This document shows positions 18,051 to 26,570 of a DNA stretch of 50,781 nucleotides, one piece after another. The translations under genes and the position numbers were made by a program. The first letter of the stretch is position 1. Every line of letters begins with the position of its first letter. The DNA lies in contig CAYFFO010000012.1 in assembly GCA_964342485.1 (NCBI GenBank), forward strand, positions 1 to 50,781, given 5' to 3'. Source of the stretch: CAYFFO01 sp964342485. GTDB taxonomy: Bacteria > Chloroflexota > Dehalococcoidia > Lucifugimonadales > CAJWER01. The notes under the pieces are model-generated. The model was given only the letters and a program-made list of their open reading frames with translations, ran no database searches and had not been told where the DNA came from.

Positions 18051-19211
18051 CTATCTAAATTGATCCAAAGCTGGTTCAATCCAGTTAAGAACTTTGATTG
18101 GAGTTTCTGAATAGTTGTAGAATCCGATGCCGTCCCCACCTGATTTTTGAACAGTTATAACCATTTCTGCAAGAGTATTTTGAGATAACACTTCACCAAA
18201 TCCTGTTCTGATTCCAGCGAACAATTTTTTACTACCAGATATATTTCGCTGATGAGCTATTTTTTTCGTAATTTCATCGATTGAATTGCCATAGCAGGAT
18301 ACAACAAAACCATCGATATTCGGTGAATAATCGTTGCGGAAACTGCTTTGAGCCAAAAGAGACGTACTGCCTATTTGTTTCAAATCTGTTTTGATATCAC
18401 GAACCAAGGAGCTTTCAACATCTTGCCTGAATCCAATCATATCAATAAGTTTGGGATAAGAATCCAACATTTGGTTCAAATTGGATGGCAAATTGGCAGG
18501 AAATATTGGAGATTCGTTGAAGAATACTTCCATATGTTGCCGGATGTTTTGTGAAATAGGTATGAGGTCAAGTCCATCTTTGTTAGATAGATCTATACAC
18601 CATTGACAAAAGCAAAGGGACATCAGTGATTCTTCTAGACTTCTTAGAATTGTGCCGTAACGTTCATGATGGTGTCCATGGGGTATCCCTCTAAAATCAT
18701 TTGCTTCCAATACAATAGAATCGAAGTCATAGTCTGTAGCAATGTTTTTACACATTCCTCTGACATAAGTTCTTACTTGTTTGCTACTTGGACACAAAGC
18801 ATGTGGGTAAGAATCCCCAAATATGTTCGTTATCGTATGCTCAGGGTTTTGAAGTCCCAGTGGAGTATTGTGATTACAAACTGTCCAGGACATCATTTTT
18901 AGTCCGAATTTGCTGCACAGTTTCTGCGCTTTCCCGATGCAGTCAAAATTCTTGGATATTTGTGCCTGTCTTGGTTTTATTGAGGTTGTCTGGAAAAATC
19001 TTTCGTTGGGTGGGAAATAGACTACGCCATCTTCAGCCATATACATTTTATGGTCTTGATTATGGGAGTGTAAGAAATAACCTGCATGATATGACGTTGC
19101 AATATTAATTCCGTTGATTCCCCAACCGGCAATCTTTTCGAATACTTTCTCTGCATTGCCGTTAAGTAGATCCCATGGATGAAGATAGATAAATGAGTAA
19201 AATTTATGCAT
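18051..19211 (-). CDS. Uncharacterised TIM-barrel (glycoside-hydrolase-like) protein
   Basis: 386 residues, no signal peptide. The N-terminal LHPWDLLNGNAEKVFEKIAGWGINGINIATSYH pattern (quoted in part: WDLL, GWGINGINIA) and later IVLEAND, LFAGIRTGFGE and a final GGDGIGFYNYS follow the strand-end rhythm of a barrel. An LCFCQWC segment near residue 190 holds three closely spaced Cys and may bind a metal or be structural; similar CxCxxC patches occur in uncharacterised glycosyl-hydrolase-like families. Its ATG overlaps the end of the aldo/keto reductase by eight bases, so the two are probably co-translated and act on the same substrate. Function unassigned. Confidence 0.55.
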   Translation of the reverse strand: MHKFYSFIYLHPWDLLNGNAEKVFEKIAGWGINGINIATSYHAGYFLHSHNQDHKMYMAEDGVVYFPPNERFFQTTSIKPRQAQISKNFDCIGKAQKLCSKFGLKMMSWTVCNHNTPLGLQNPEHTITNIFGDSYPHALCPSSKQVRTYVRGMCKNIATDYDFDSIVLEANDFRGIPHGHHHERYGTILRSLEESLMSLCFCQWCIDLSNKDGLDLIPISQNIRQHMEVFFNESPIFPANLPSNLNQMLDSYPKLIDMIGFRQDVESSLVRDIKTDLKQIGSTSLLAQSSFRNDYSPNIDGFVVSCYGNSIDEITKKIAHQRNISGSKKLFAGIRTGFGEVLSQNTLAEMVITVQKSGGDGIGFYNYSETPIKVLNWIEPALDQFR

Positions 19212-20142
19212 AATCCGATATATGACCGAATAGATCGACTAACCTCACTTTATGATCATTAGGTAAAGAATTACCGATGATAGATTTTACATTATCTTCC
19301 AAATGACCTATATCTCCTGTCCCTATAAGTACAGTAGATATAGCATCATGATCAATAGCAAACTTATAACCTGCTGCAATAACACTATCGGTGTCTGTAG
19401 TGATTAACCAGTCCAAAGGTTTTTTTTGATCAAGCGAATCTCGAGCGACCAGTCCCCTGTTTACCCAATCCAAAATGAGGGATTCTAGCAACAATGGGCT
19501 TGGCAACTTGATACGCACTGCAGCCATGTTTATTATGCCAACATTATGTTCCTGAGCCAGTGGTAAAACGATTTTTGATGCGGTTTGGTTTAAGATGCCG
19601 TATTTCAGCATAATCACATCCCATTCCAATGGATTTTGTTCTAAACCGATTGAAGCAGCTTCATGAGTAGAGTCAGACTCAAACGACTCACTGAACCCGA
19701 TGAATCTGATTTTCCCTACTTCCTTCAAAATCATCATTTGAGGGTATATTTCGTCGTAGATCAATTCATACGAATTTGGGGTTAGACCATGGATTAGCAA
19801 AACGTCTATATGATCGGTTTTTAGCTTTTTCAAGCTTCTGTTAATACTTTTGACTAGGTCATCTTTCAATCTAGTAGATTTACGTTCATAACTCCATTTT
19901 GTGCAAACGACATATTTGTCACGTGGTGTATCGTTTAATGCCGTACCAATAATGGATTCACTTTCTCCATATATTGGTGATGTATCAAAAAAATTTATCC
20001 CAAGATCCAGACTCTTTTTCAATAGCCTATTTTGATATTCTTGAGTAGAGTTTCTGTTTTGGCCTAATTTACTGGGTCCTCCAGATCCAAGGCTGGCAAC
20101 AGATACTTCTATTCCGGTTCTTCCCAGAGTACGATATTTCAT
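19204..20142 (-). CDS. Aldo/keto reductase
   Basis: I start at ATG 20142 (MKYRTLGRTGIEVS, the family opening), which gives 312 residues. A longer frame to 20226 adds a non-homologous stretch. The catalytic tetrad is visible: Asp in NFFDTSPIYG, Tyr in the same segment, Lys in VVCTKW, His in VLLIHG. The closing GTGDIGHLEDNV is the NADP-binding 'G....l.eN' helix. The family reduces aldehydes and ketones of sugars and other carbonyls. It precedes and overlaps the TIM-barrel gene by eight bases, suggesting a two-step sugar or glycoside pathway. Confidence 0.85.
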   Translation of the reverse strand: MKYRTLGRTGIEVSVASLGSGGPSKLGQNRNSTQEYQNRLLKKSLDLGINFFDTSPIYGESESIIGTALNDTPRDKYVVCTKWSYERKSTRLKDDLVKSINRSLKKLKTDHIDVLLIHGLTPNSYELIYDEIYPQMMILKEVGKIRFIGFSESFESDSTHEAASIGLEQNPLEWDVIMLKYGILNQTASKIVLPLAQEHNVGIINMAAVRIKLPSPLLLESLILDWVNRGLVARDSLDQKKPLDWLITTDTDSVIAAGYKFAIDHDAISTVLIGTGDIGHLEDNVKSIIGNSLPNDHKVRLVDLFGHISDYA

Positions 20143-20303
20143 TCTTTGTTCACCATTGTTTGAATGATAGTTAATCATACACTGATAAAGAAATCGGATG
20201 AATTCAATCTTAAAATTGAACCTCATATCGGACTATATTGGAAATATTTCATACAAAGTTTAAATATTCGATGGTAATTGCTAAAAATACACGTGGTTTT
20301 ATG

Positions 20304-20330
20304 TTGACATTGTACTATATGTAGTATTAT
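20304..20330 (+). promoter_or_regulatory. nrdR-nrdJ promoter
   Basis: TTGACA at 20304-20309 is a consensus -35; TATTAT at 20325-20330 is the likely -10 with a short 15-base spacer. The first NrdR box occupies the spacer and touches the -10, so NrdR binding would block RNA polymerase directly. Confidence 0.55.
20312..20327 (+). promoter_or_regulatory. NrdR box 1
   Basis: GTACTATATGTAGTAT agrees with the published 16-bp NrdR consensus acaCwAtATaTwGtgt at about 12 of 16 positions, including the core CwAtAT...TwG. TACTA-TATG-TAGTA is a perfect inverted repeat. It lies between -35 and -10. Confidence 0.7.
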
Positions 20331-20343
20331 CCTTCGCCGGTAG

Positions 20344-20359
20344 GTACGATAAGTTGTAT
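20344..20359 (+). promoter_or_regulatory. NrdR box 2
   Basis: GTACGATAAGTTGTAT keeps the AC-x-ATA...TTGT core of the NrdR consensus (about 10 of 16). It begins exactly 32 bases after box 1, three helical turns, the spacing known for tandem NrdR sites. It lies in the leader, 26 bases before the nrdR ATG. Confidence 0.6.
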
Positions 20360-20385
20360 GTTTTGGAATCCTGAAAGTTGGTATA

Positions 20386-20970
20386 ATGAATTGTCCGCAT
20401 TGTAGATTTGATGACTCAAAAGTAGTCGATTCCAGAGATTCAGGTCATGGAATCAGGCGGAGAAGAGAGTGTCTGGATTGCGGGATGAGATTTACTACTC
20501 ATGAAAAAGTTCAAACAAGAGATATATTGGTAATAAAAAGGGATTCAAGAAGAGAAGATTTTAACAGAGATAAGTTATTGGAAGGAGTAATGAAGGCTTG
20601 TGCAAAACGTCCATTGCCGACTGAATCGATTGTAAAAATGGTTCAAGATATAGAAACCAACGTTTCTGGATCTGGCAGGCAAGAAATAACTTCAGAATCC
20701 ATTGGTCGGTTTGTTATGGACAGTTTAAAAGGATTGGATAGAGTAGCTTATATCAGGTATGCGAGTATCTATAGAGATTTTAGAGATGTAGAAACATTCA
20801 AAGAAGAAATTGATTCTCTACTTAAACCACGTAACCGTAAGAATAAATCAGAGAATCAGCTTTCATTTTTGGAAGAAGAAATTGAGGATATAAGGAAAGT
20901 ACGCCGAGCCAAACCTAAAAAACCAAATAATGTTGATAAGAAGATAGCAGTCGAGGCATCCATAGAATAA
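20386..20970 (+). CDS. nrdR: Transcriptional repressor NrdR
   Basis: 194 residues. The N-terminal zinc ribbon reads CPHC at 3-6 and CLDC at 29-32. The DSR and RRRREC segments are the DNA-contacting ribbon, and residues about 49-140 are the ATP-cone that senses ATP/dATP. NrdR represses ribonucleotide reductase genes when dATP is high. Family members are about 150 residues; here a charged, Lys/Glu-rich tail of some 45 residues follows and is probably disordered. It sits 65 bases before nrdJ in the same direction, with two NrdR boxes upstream, so it very likely controls itself and nrdJ. Confidence 0.95.
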   Translation: MNCPHCRFDDSKVVDSRDSGHGIRRRRECLDCGMRFTTHEKVQTRDILVIKRDSRREDFNRDKLLEGVMKACAKRPLPTESIVKMVQDIETNVSGSGRQEITSESIGRFVMDSLKGLDRVAYIRYASIYRDFRDVETFKEEIDSLLKPRNRKNKSENQLSFLEEEIEDIRKVRRAKPKKPNNVDKKIAVEASIE

Positions 20971-21035
20971 AGATAAATAATGAAGAGTCATATTGAAAAG
21001 ATTAGGGATCTGATAGAGATAAGAAGGGGAATGGA

Positions 21036-23438
21036 ATGTTAACTGACAGTACTAATAAAATTTCTAATGTAATTAAACCTGAGGGAACCGTCGAAATAAG
21101 CGAAAATGCCAGAGTAGTTCTGGAGAAACGTTATCTCAGGAAAGATGATGCAGGTAATATTATAGAAAGTCCAGATGAGATGTTTTCCAGGGTTGCAAAA
21201 GCTATAGCACAACCTGAAAACAGCTATGGGACAAAGACAGAAGCCGAACATTGGGAAAAAGAATTTCTCAAAATGATGACTGATTTGGATTTTGTACCTA
21301 ATTCTCCTACTCTGATGAACGCCGGTGTAAACCTGGAGGATGGTTCAGGCACAGGAACCCTTTCAGCATGTTTTGTAATGGGCCTTGACGATACCATGGA
21401 AGGAATTATGACTACCGCTAAAGAGATGGCCATGGTACAAAAATTCGGTGGTGGTACTGGGTTTGCTCTTTCACCTATAAGGCCTAAAGATTCATCTATC
21501 TCTACTACACATGGAAAAGCATGTGGGCCTATATCTGTTCTCAAACACCTATCATCGGTATCAAAATTGGTCACTCAAGGTGGGAAAAGAGATGGAGCAA
21601 ATATGGCAGTAATGGATGTGCATCATCCTGATATTTTGGAGTTTATAGATTCTAAACAAGTAGAGGGCGATATACATAATTTTAATATATCGGTTGGGGC
21701 TTCCCACGAATTTATGGAAGCAGTTAAGAATAACACAGATTATTGTTTGCGAAGTAGAAAAGATCCGAGTGACCCAGACTCTGAAATGGAAGATGTTGGT
21801 ACATTAAACGCTAGAGTAGTATTTGAAAAAATCATTCATGGTGCTTGGAGGAACGGAGAACCAGGAATGATTTTCCTTGATTGGGTAAATCACAAAAATC
21901 CGACACCTCATATTGGTAAAATGACTGCAACCAATCCATGTGGAGAGCAGCCGTTATTACCTTATGAGTCATGTAATTTAGGTTCAATTAACCTAAGTAA
22001 CTTTGTTATTGAAAGTCAAGGTAAACAAGATATTGATTATCCTCGTCTTGGCGGAGTAGTTCGTACCGCCACTCGATTTTTGGATAATGTTATAGATGCA
22101 AATTCATATTCAGTAAACAAAATCGAAGAGATGACAAGGGCTACAAGGAAAACTGGACTGGGAGTAATGGGATTCGCTGATCTATTGGTTAAGATGGGCA
22201 TTCCATATAATTCGGAAAAAGGCCTGACTATAGGTCGCGGCGTAATGAAATTTATCCGCGATGAGGCAGATGCCATGTCACAAGAATTGGCAGAGGAAAG
22301 AGGAGTATTTCCAGCTTTCAAAGGCAGTATTTATGATGCGGAGAATCAGCCTAGAATGAGGAACGCATGTAGGCTAACTGTGGCGCCCACAGGAACTATA
22401 TCTATGATAGCTGGATGCTCAAGTGGAATCGAGCCTTTGTTCGCTCTAAGTTATCATAAACACAATATCTTAGGCGGAGAAAGCTTAATTTATGTTGATC
22501 AACAATTTGAGAAGGTTGCTAAAGAATCTGGGTTTTATAGTGAAGGCCTGATGGAATATCTGGCTGATGGTGGTAGTTTGCAAAATAGGGATGATGTCCC
22601 AGATTGGGCTAAAGAACTTTTTGCAACTTCATCTGAAATCACACCTGAAATGCACGTCAGAATGCAGTCTGTATTTCAAGAAAGTGTCGATTCAGCAATA
22701 TCAAAAACGATTAATTTCCCAAATAGTGCCACGGAAGATGATGTTGAGAGTGCATATATGCTGTCCTGGGAATTGGGATGTAAAGGTATAACAGTCTATC
22801 GTGCAGGTAGTAGAGAAGCAGAAGTATTGACTGCGGGACAATCTGAAAACACATCCAATAACGAAAGTTCTGAATTGGAAAATAAATTAGCAGAAGATGA
22901 ATTGTTGGTTGAAAGACAGAGACCGAGTGTAATAAAAGGTGTTACTGAAAGAGTGAGAACCGGACACGGTAATATGTTTGTCACAATCAATTATGATGAA
23001 AATGACGAACCATTTGAAGTTTTTATAGCTGTAGGAAAGGCAGGCGGCTGTGATTCGGCGCAACTCGAAGGAATCTCAAGACTAACCACATTAGCTTTAC
23101 GGGCAGGAATAGATCCCAAACAAGTTGTCGAACATTTAAGAGGGATAACTTGCTGCCCTGTATGGGATGGAGGAACATTAGTAAGGTCAGCCCCAGATGC
23201 TGTTGCTTTAGTCTTGAGTAGGCATCTTAATTTGGATGAAGAATCAGGAACTACTGATAAAAATGATTCTACCACCCAACTAGGTATGTTTGGGTCAAAG
23301 ACAACTGTAACTAACGGTACGAATGGGCATGCGACAGGTATAAACGCAAACCGTTGCCCTGAATGTTCGGTAGGTTCATTGATTTACCAAGAAGGTTGTA
23401 AACGATGTCCTGATTGTGGCTATAACAAATGTGATTAA
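21036..23438 (+). CDS. nrdJ: Ribonucleoside-diphosphate reductase, adenosylcobalamin-dependent (class II)
   Basis: 800 residues. AAGGGGA lies six bases before the second ATG of an ATGGAATG pair, which fixes the start. LSACFVM near residue 110 carries the redox Cys, and N300-P-C302-G-E304 in NPCGEQPLLPYESC is the radical-chemistry site of all ribonucleotide reductases. PTGTISMIAGCSSGIEP follows. After residue 620 comes the C-terminal domain typical of B12-dependent enzymes (TGHGNMFVTIN, GKAGGCDSA), ending in a CPEC...CPDC zinc-ribbon tail with terminal CD. Class II enzymes work with or without oxygen but need cobalamin. No cobalamin riboswitch is seen; control is by the NrdR boxes upstream of nrdR. 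Confidence 0.95.
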   Translation: MLTDSTNKISNVIKPEGTVEISENARVVLEKRYLRKDDAGNIIESPDEMFSRVAKAIAQPENSYGTKTEAEHWEKEFLKMMTDLDFVPNSPTLMNAGVNLEDGSGTGTLSACFVMGLDDTMEGIMTTAKEMAMVQKFGGGTGFALSPIRPKDSSISTTHGKACGPISVLKHLSSVSKLVTQGGKRDGANMAVMDVHHPDILEFIDSKQVEGDIHNFNISVGASHEFMEAVKNNTDYCLRSRKDPSDPDSEMEDVGTLNARVVFEKIIHGAWRNGEPGMIFLDWVNHKNPTPHIGKMTATNPCGEQPLLPYESCNLGSINLSNFVIESQGKQDIDYPRLGGVVRTATRFLDNVIDANSYSVNKIEEMTRATRKTGLGVMGFADLLVKMGIPYNSEKGLTIGRGVMKFIRDEADAMSQELAEERGVFPAFKGSIYDAENQPRMRNACRLTVAPTGTISMIAGCSSGIEPLFALSYHKHNILGGESLIYVDQQFEKVAKESGFYSEGLMEYLADGGSLQNRDDVPDWAKELFATSSEITPEMHVRMQSVFQESVDSAISKTINFPNSATEDDVESAYMLSWELGCKGITVYRAGSREAEVLTAGQSENTSNNESSELENKLAEDELLVERQRPSVIKGVTERVRTGHGNMFVTINYDENDEPFEVFIAVGKAGGCDSAQLEGISRLTTLALRAGIDPKQVVEHLRGITCCPVWDGGTLVRSAPDAVALVLSRHLNLDEESGTTDKNDSTTQLGMFGSKTTVTNGTNGHATGINANRCPECSVGSLIYQEGCKRCPDCGYNKCD

Positions 23439-23525
23439 CTGATTTTATTACCGCTAAACACCCAGAGACCAGAAAGAATTAAGCTTTTCACCCCCAGCTT
23501 CCCCACTGGTCATGGCTGTTGAGAC

Positions 23526-23557
23526 AAGGCGAGGGACCATTCGGGCCCCTCGCCTTT
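23526..23557 (+). terminator. Intrinsic terminator after nrdJ
   Basis: AAGGCGAGG (23526-23534) pairs perfectly with CCTCGCCTT (23548-23556), extendable by one G-C pair, around a GC-rich loop. Only three T follow. An additional short pairing, GACCAG (23467-23472) with CTGGTC (23506-23511), precedes it. Position, 88 bases after the nrdJ stop, fits the end of the nrdR-nrdJ transcript. Confidence 0.75.
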
Positions 23558-23694
23558 AACATAACTACTGTATAGCAGACAACTTGCTTCAGTGACAAGA
23601 CATATTTTCAAAAAAATAAAAATATAATAAACAAAGTGATATATTGATTTAAATATAAGGTGTAAAAGCCTGTATACTGCGATAAGGATTAGAG

Positions 23695-24705
23695 ATGAAA
23701 AATGAACAAAAACCGCTTATAGCTATCACTATGGGAGACCCAGCTGGTATAGGCCCTGAAGTTACGGTTAAGGCTCTTGAGAACCAGATCATGTACCAGA
23801 AATGCAGGCCTTTTGTTATTGGTAATACATCGGCAGTCCAAAATGTATTAGAGATTTGTGCAAGCAACTTGAGTTCAAAATTATGTAATTCTCTAAAGGA
23901 AGTTTCTGGTTCATATGGAATGATAGATGTACTTGATATAAAAAATTTGAATTTTGGCGACGTAGAAATAGGCCAACTTTCCGCTGATGCAGGTAGAGCA
24001 TCAGTTGAATGGGTACTCAAGGCCGGTGAATTAGCAAAAAATGGAGATATAACAGCAGTAGTAACTGCTCCGATTAACAAATCATCCGCAAAATTGGCTG
24101 GTTACGATGATATTGGACATATGGAAATATTCCAAAGCCAAACAGGAGCTAAAAATGTTGCAACAATGCTTATGGCTAGGCAGTTAAGAGTTGTCCATCT
24201 CACTACTCACAAATCTCTTCGGATAGCATGTGATTTCGTTACTTTTGATAATGTTTTGTCCAAAATTCTTCTTACTTGTGAACATTTCAAAAAATGGGGC
24301 TTCCCTTCTCCTCGTGTTGCAGTTGCATCGTTGAACCCACATGGCAGTGATGGTGGTCTTTTAGGAGATGAAGAAGATAAACAAATTACACCAGCTGTTG
24401 AAGCAGCAAGAGATTTGGGTTGGAATGTTTCCGGTCCAATACCACCGGATACTGTTTTTAATCAGGCTATAGACGGAAAATTTGATGTGGTGGTGGCGAT
24501 GTATCATGATCAAGGTCATATTGCTATCAAGGTACATGATTGGGCAAAAAGTGTAAGTGTTAATCTGGGTCTACCTTTTATACGGACTTCAGTTGACCAT
24601 GGCACAGCTTTTGATATATCAGGTAAAGGTATCGCCGATCATACAAGTATGTTGGAAGCTATGGAAGTAGCAGTTGATTTATCTAAAGATTCAAAACTTA
24701 GGTGA
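23695..24705 (+). CDS. PdxA-family 4-phosphohydroxy-acid dehydrogenase (PdxA/PdxA2-like)
   Basis: 336 residues with all family landmarks: GDPAGIGPE near residue 15, the substrate loop TAPINK, and metal-binding His in VHLTTHKS, in NPHGSDGG, and in MYHDQGHIA. The family oxidises 4-phosphohydroxy-L-threonine (PdxA, vitamin B6) or 4-phospho-D-threonate/erythronate (PdxA2). This genome carries pdxS and pdxT, the DXP-independent B6 route that does not use PdxA. The PdxA2 type of role in four-carbon sugar-acid breakdown is therefore more likely, although its usual DUF1537 kinase partner is not in the window. It is followed by proC after 40 bases, perhaps in one transcript. Confidence 0.85.
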   Translation: MKNEQKPLIAITMGDPAGIGPEVTVKALENQIMYQKCRPFVIGNTSAVQNVLEICASNLSSKLCNSLKEVSGSYGMIDVLDIKNLNFGDVEIGQLSADAGRASVEWVLKAGELAKNGDITAVVTAPINKSSAKLAGYDDIGHMEIFQSQTGAKNVATMLMARQLRVVHLTTHKSLRIACDFVTFDNVLSKILLTCEHFKKWGFPSPRVAVASLNPHGSDGGLLGDEEDKQITPAVEAARDLGWNVSGPIPPDTVFNQAIDGKFDVVVAMYHDQGHIAIKVHDWAKSVSVNLGLPFIRTSVDHGTAFDISGKGIADHTSMLEAMEVAVDLSKDSKLR

Positions 24706-24745
24706 TGCCTAGACTGGTTAGTACGTATTATATTCAGAGGAAATC

Positions 24746-25546
24746 ATGAAAATATCATTTATTGGCGGAGGTGTGATGGGCGAAGCTATTTTAGATGCGA
24801 TTTTATCCGGAGGAGTAGCAAAGCCGATAGATGTACATATATCTGAGCCATTTGAAGAAAAACGAACCTATCTATCAGATAAATATGGAGTTAAATGTGA
24901 GAGCTCAAATCTAAAGGTTATCGAAAACACAAATTTTATTATTCTGGCAATTAAACCGCAGACACTTGGCCAGGTTATGAAAGAAATATCAGGACAATTG
25001 ACATCAAACCAAACTGTGATTTCGATAATTGCAGGAGTTACTTTGAATACATTAAAAACAGGACTTAAACATGAGTCAGTAGTTAGGGTAATGCCAAACA
25101 CTCCGGCTCAAATTAGACAAGGAATTTCAGTGTGGACTGCAACTGATACTGTAACTAAAAGGAACCTGGATGATAGTAGAGCTATTTTAGTAACTCTTGG
25201 TGAACAAATATATGTTACTGATGAAAAAATGCTTGATATGGCCACTGCATTAAGCGGAAGTGGTCCTGCATATGTCTTTCTCTTTATCGAATCATTAATT
25301 GATGCGGGAGTGTACTTGGGTATACCTAAGGATGTAGCTACCAACTTGGTACTACAAACTGTACTCGGAAGTACGAAGATGTTAATAGATACAAATAAAG
25401 ATCCTTCTACACTGAAAAATATGGTTACCTCACCAGGCGGTACAACTGCTGAGGCGTTGCTAACCATGGAAGAAGGGTCATTTAAAGCAACGATTATTAA
25501 TGCTGTCACGGCAGCTTACGAAAAGTCTAAAGCTTTGGGGAAATAG
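24746..25546 (+). CDS. proC: Pyrroline-5-carboxylate reductase
   Basis: 266 residues. The N-terminal Rossmann motif FIGGGVMGEAI is at 5-15. AIKPQ, a later VMPNTPA, then ALSGSGPAY and VTSPGGTT are the characteristic ProC segments. The enzyme makes proline from pyrroline-5-carboxylate with NAD(P)H in the cytoplasm. AGAGGAAATC precedes the ATG. The stop is three bases before the yggT GTG, so proC-yggT form an operon, a pairing seen in many bacteria. Confidence 0.95.
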   Translation: MKISFIGGGVMGEAILDAILSGGVAKPIDVHISEPFEEKRTYLSDKYGVKCESSNLKVIENTNFIILAIKPQTLGQVMKEISGQLTSNQTVISIIAGVTLNTLKTGLKHESVVRVMPNTPAQIRQGISVWTATDTVTKRNLDDSRAILVTLGEQIYVTDEKMLDMATALSGSGPAYVFLFIESLIDAGVYLGIPKDVATNLVLQTVLGSTKMLIDTNKDPSTLKNMVTSPGGTTAEALLTMEEGSFKATIINAVTAAYEKSKALGK

Positions 25547-25549
25547 TTA

Positions 25550-25798
25550 GTGGATCTTTTAAGAACATTTCTAGACCTCACTATATGGGTTTTTATTTTA
25601 GCAATTGTTGGAAGGGCCCTAATGTCATTTATTTCCCCGACAGGTCAGGATCAAATCTCTGTATTGTTGATCCAGGTAACTGAACCAATCCTTTCACCTA
25701 TAAGGCAATTTTTGCCTCAATCTCAAATAGATTTTTCACCATTCATTGCAATAATAATATTGGAAATATTGCATAGAATAGTGGTGAGAGTACTATAG
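25550..25798 (+). CDS. yggT: YggT family membrane protein
   Basis: 82 residues from GTG, with two hydrophobic helices (about 8-28 and 62-80) joined by a polar loop. The loop ends with TEPILSPIRQFLP, the signature P-(I/L)-(R/P) segment of YggT. Family members affect cell division, osmotic response and, in plastids, thylakoid (CCB3) functions; the exact role is not established. It is placed directly after proC, with only three bases between. Confidence 0.9.
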   Translation: MDLLRTFLDLTIWVFILAIVGRALMSFISPTGQDQISVLLIQVTEPILSPIRQFLPQSQIDFSPFIAIIILEILHRIVVRVL

Positions 25799-25826
25799 AA
25801 ATTTGACATAATTGGTGTTGTTTGAA

Positions 25827-26570
25827 TCAAGCATGTGCCAAAGCTCCCCCATCCACATGAATTGTTTGACCGGTAATAAAATCGCTTTGATCTGACGCTA
25901 GATATCTTAATAGACCGGATAAGTCTGAGGGATGTCCCATTCTCCTAGAAGGGATGAACCTTTCAAGTTGAGTCCTGGTTGTTTCTTTACTATTTTTTTT
26001 AAATTTCATCCAGCCAGCTCCTATTGCATTAACTCGAATACCTTGAGTTGCCCATTCGAGTGCGAGCGCAGCGGTTAACTGCTTTACAGCACCATGATTT
26101 GCACAGTCAGCTACAGTATTGACTAGACCTCTTTCTGCAAGTCCGGATGTCATATTAATGATTCGCCCACTTTTGTTTTCTATCATGTGTTTCCCAACTA
26201 ACTGGCAACAAAGAAAAATTGAACGAACATTAAAATCAAACATTAAATCCCATTCTTCATGAGAAATTTCCAGAAATGGTTTACCAAATGGTATGTGAGC
26301 GTTATTAACAAGGATGTGAATTTGTCCAACAGATGAAATAGTTTCTTCAATCATGTTTTTTATATCTTTAGGATCTGTTAGGTCACAATCTATCGAATTT
26401 GCATTACCACCTGATTCAATCACTGCATCGACTGCCTCAGATTTGTCGGAGTTTTTTGATCCAGCTACTGTAATATTTACTCCTGCATCAGATAAAGCTT
26501 TTGCTAGGACGGACGTCCAATTCCGTCTGTCTGCTGTGATTATCGCATTTTTACCTTTAAGGTTAATCAT
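25827..26570 (-). CDS. Catalytically dead SDR paralogue (pseudo-oxidoreductase)
   Basis: 247 residues with the overall SDR pattern (LVNNAH, INMTSG, a final HVDGG), yet the catalytic features are missing. The glycine-rich TGxxxGxG loop is replaced by T12-ADRRNW with no glycine. The Tyr of Y-x3-K is Asp155 and the Lys is His159 (ADCANHGAVKQL instead of the usual AYxASKGAVKQL). Ser142 remains. The frame is intact over its full length, so it is not a decayed gene. Its ATG overlaps by eight bases the stop of the canonical SDR upstream and has no good ribosome site, implying translational coupling. A non-catalytic partner of the upstream SDR is the most economical reading. Confidence 0.8.
   Translation of the reverse strand: MINLKGKNAIITADRRNWTSVLAKALSDAGVNITVAGSKNSDKSEAVDAVIESGGNANSIDCDLTDPKDIKNMIEETISSVGQIHILVNNAHIPFGKPFLEISHEEWDLMFDFNVRSIFLCCQLVGKHMIENKSGRIINMTSGLAERGLVNTVADCANHGAVKQLTAALALEWATQGIRVNAIGAGWMKFKKNSKETTRTQLERFIPSRRMGHPSDLSGLLRYLASDQSDFITGQTIHVDGGALAHA

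Noticed and set aside
20970..21036. Cobalamin riboswitch in front of nrdJ
   Set aside because: The spacer is only 65 bases and has no B12-box-like sequence; NrdR boxes upstream explain regulation.
23440..23560. Structured RNA or T-box leader before the pdxA-like gene
   Set aside because: The AGGGTGGNACC T-box core is absent and the strong stem with T residues is explained as the nrdJ terminator.
25827..26570. Second SDR is a decaying pseudogene
   Set aside because: The frame is uninterrupted over full length and keeps hydrophobic core patterns; only the cofactor and catalytic motifs are changed.
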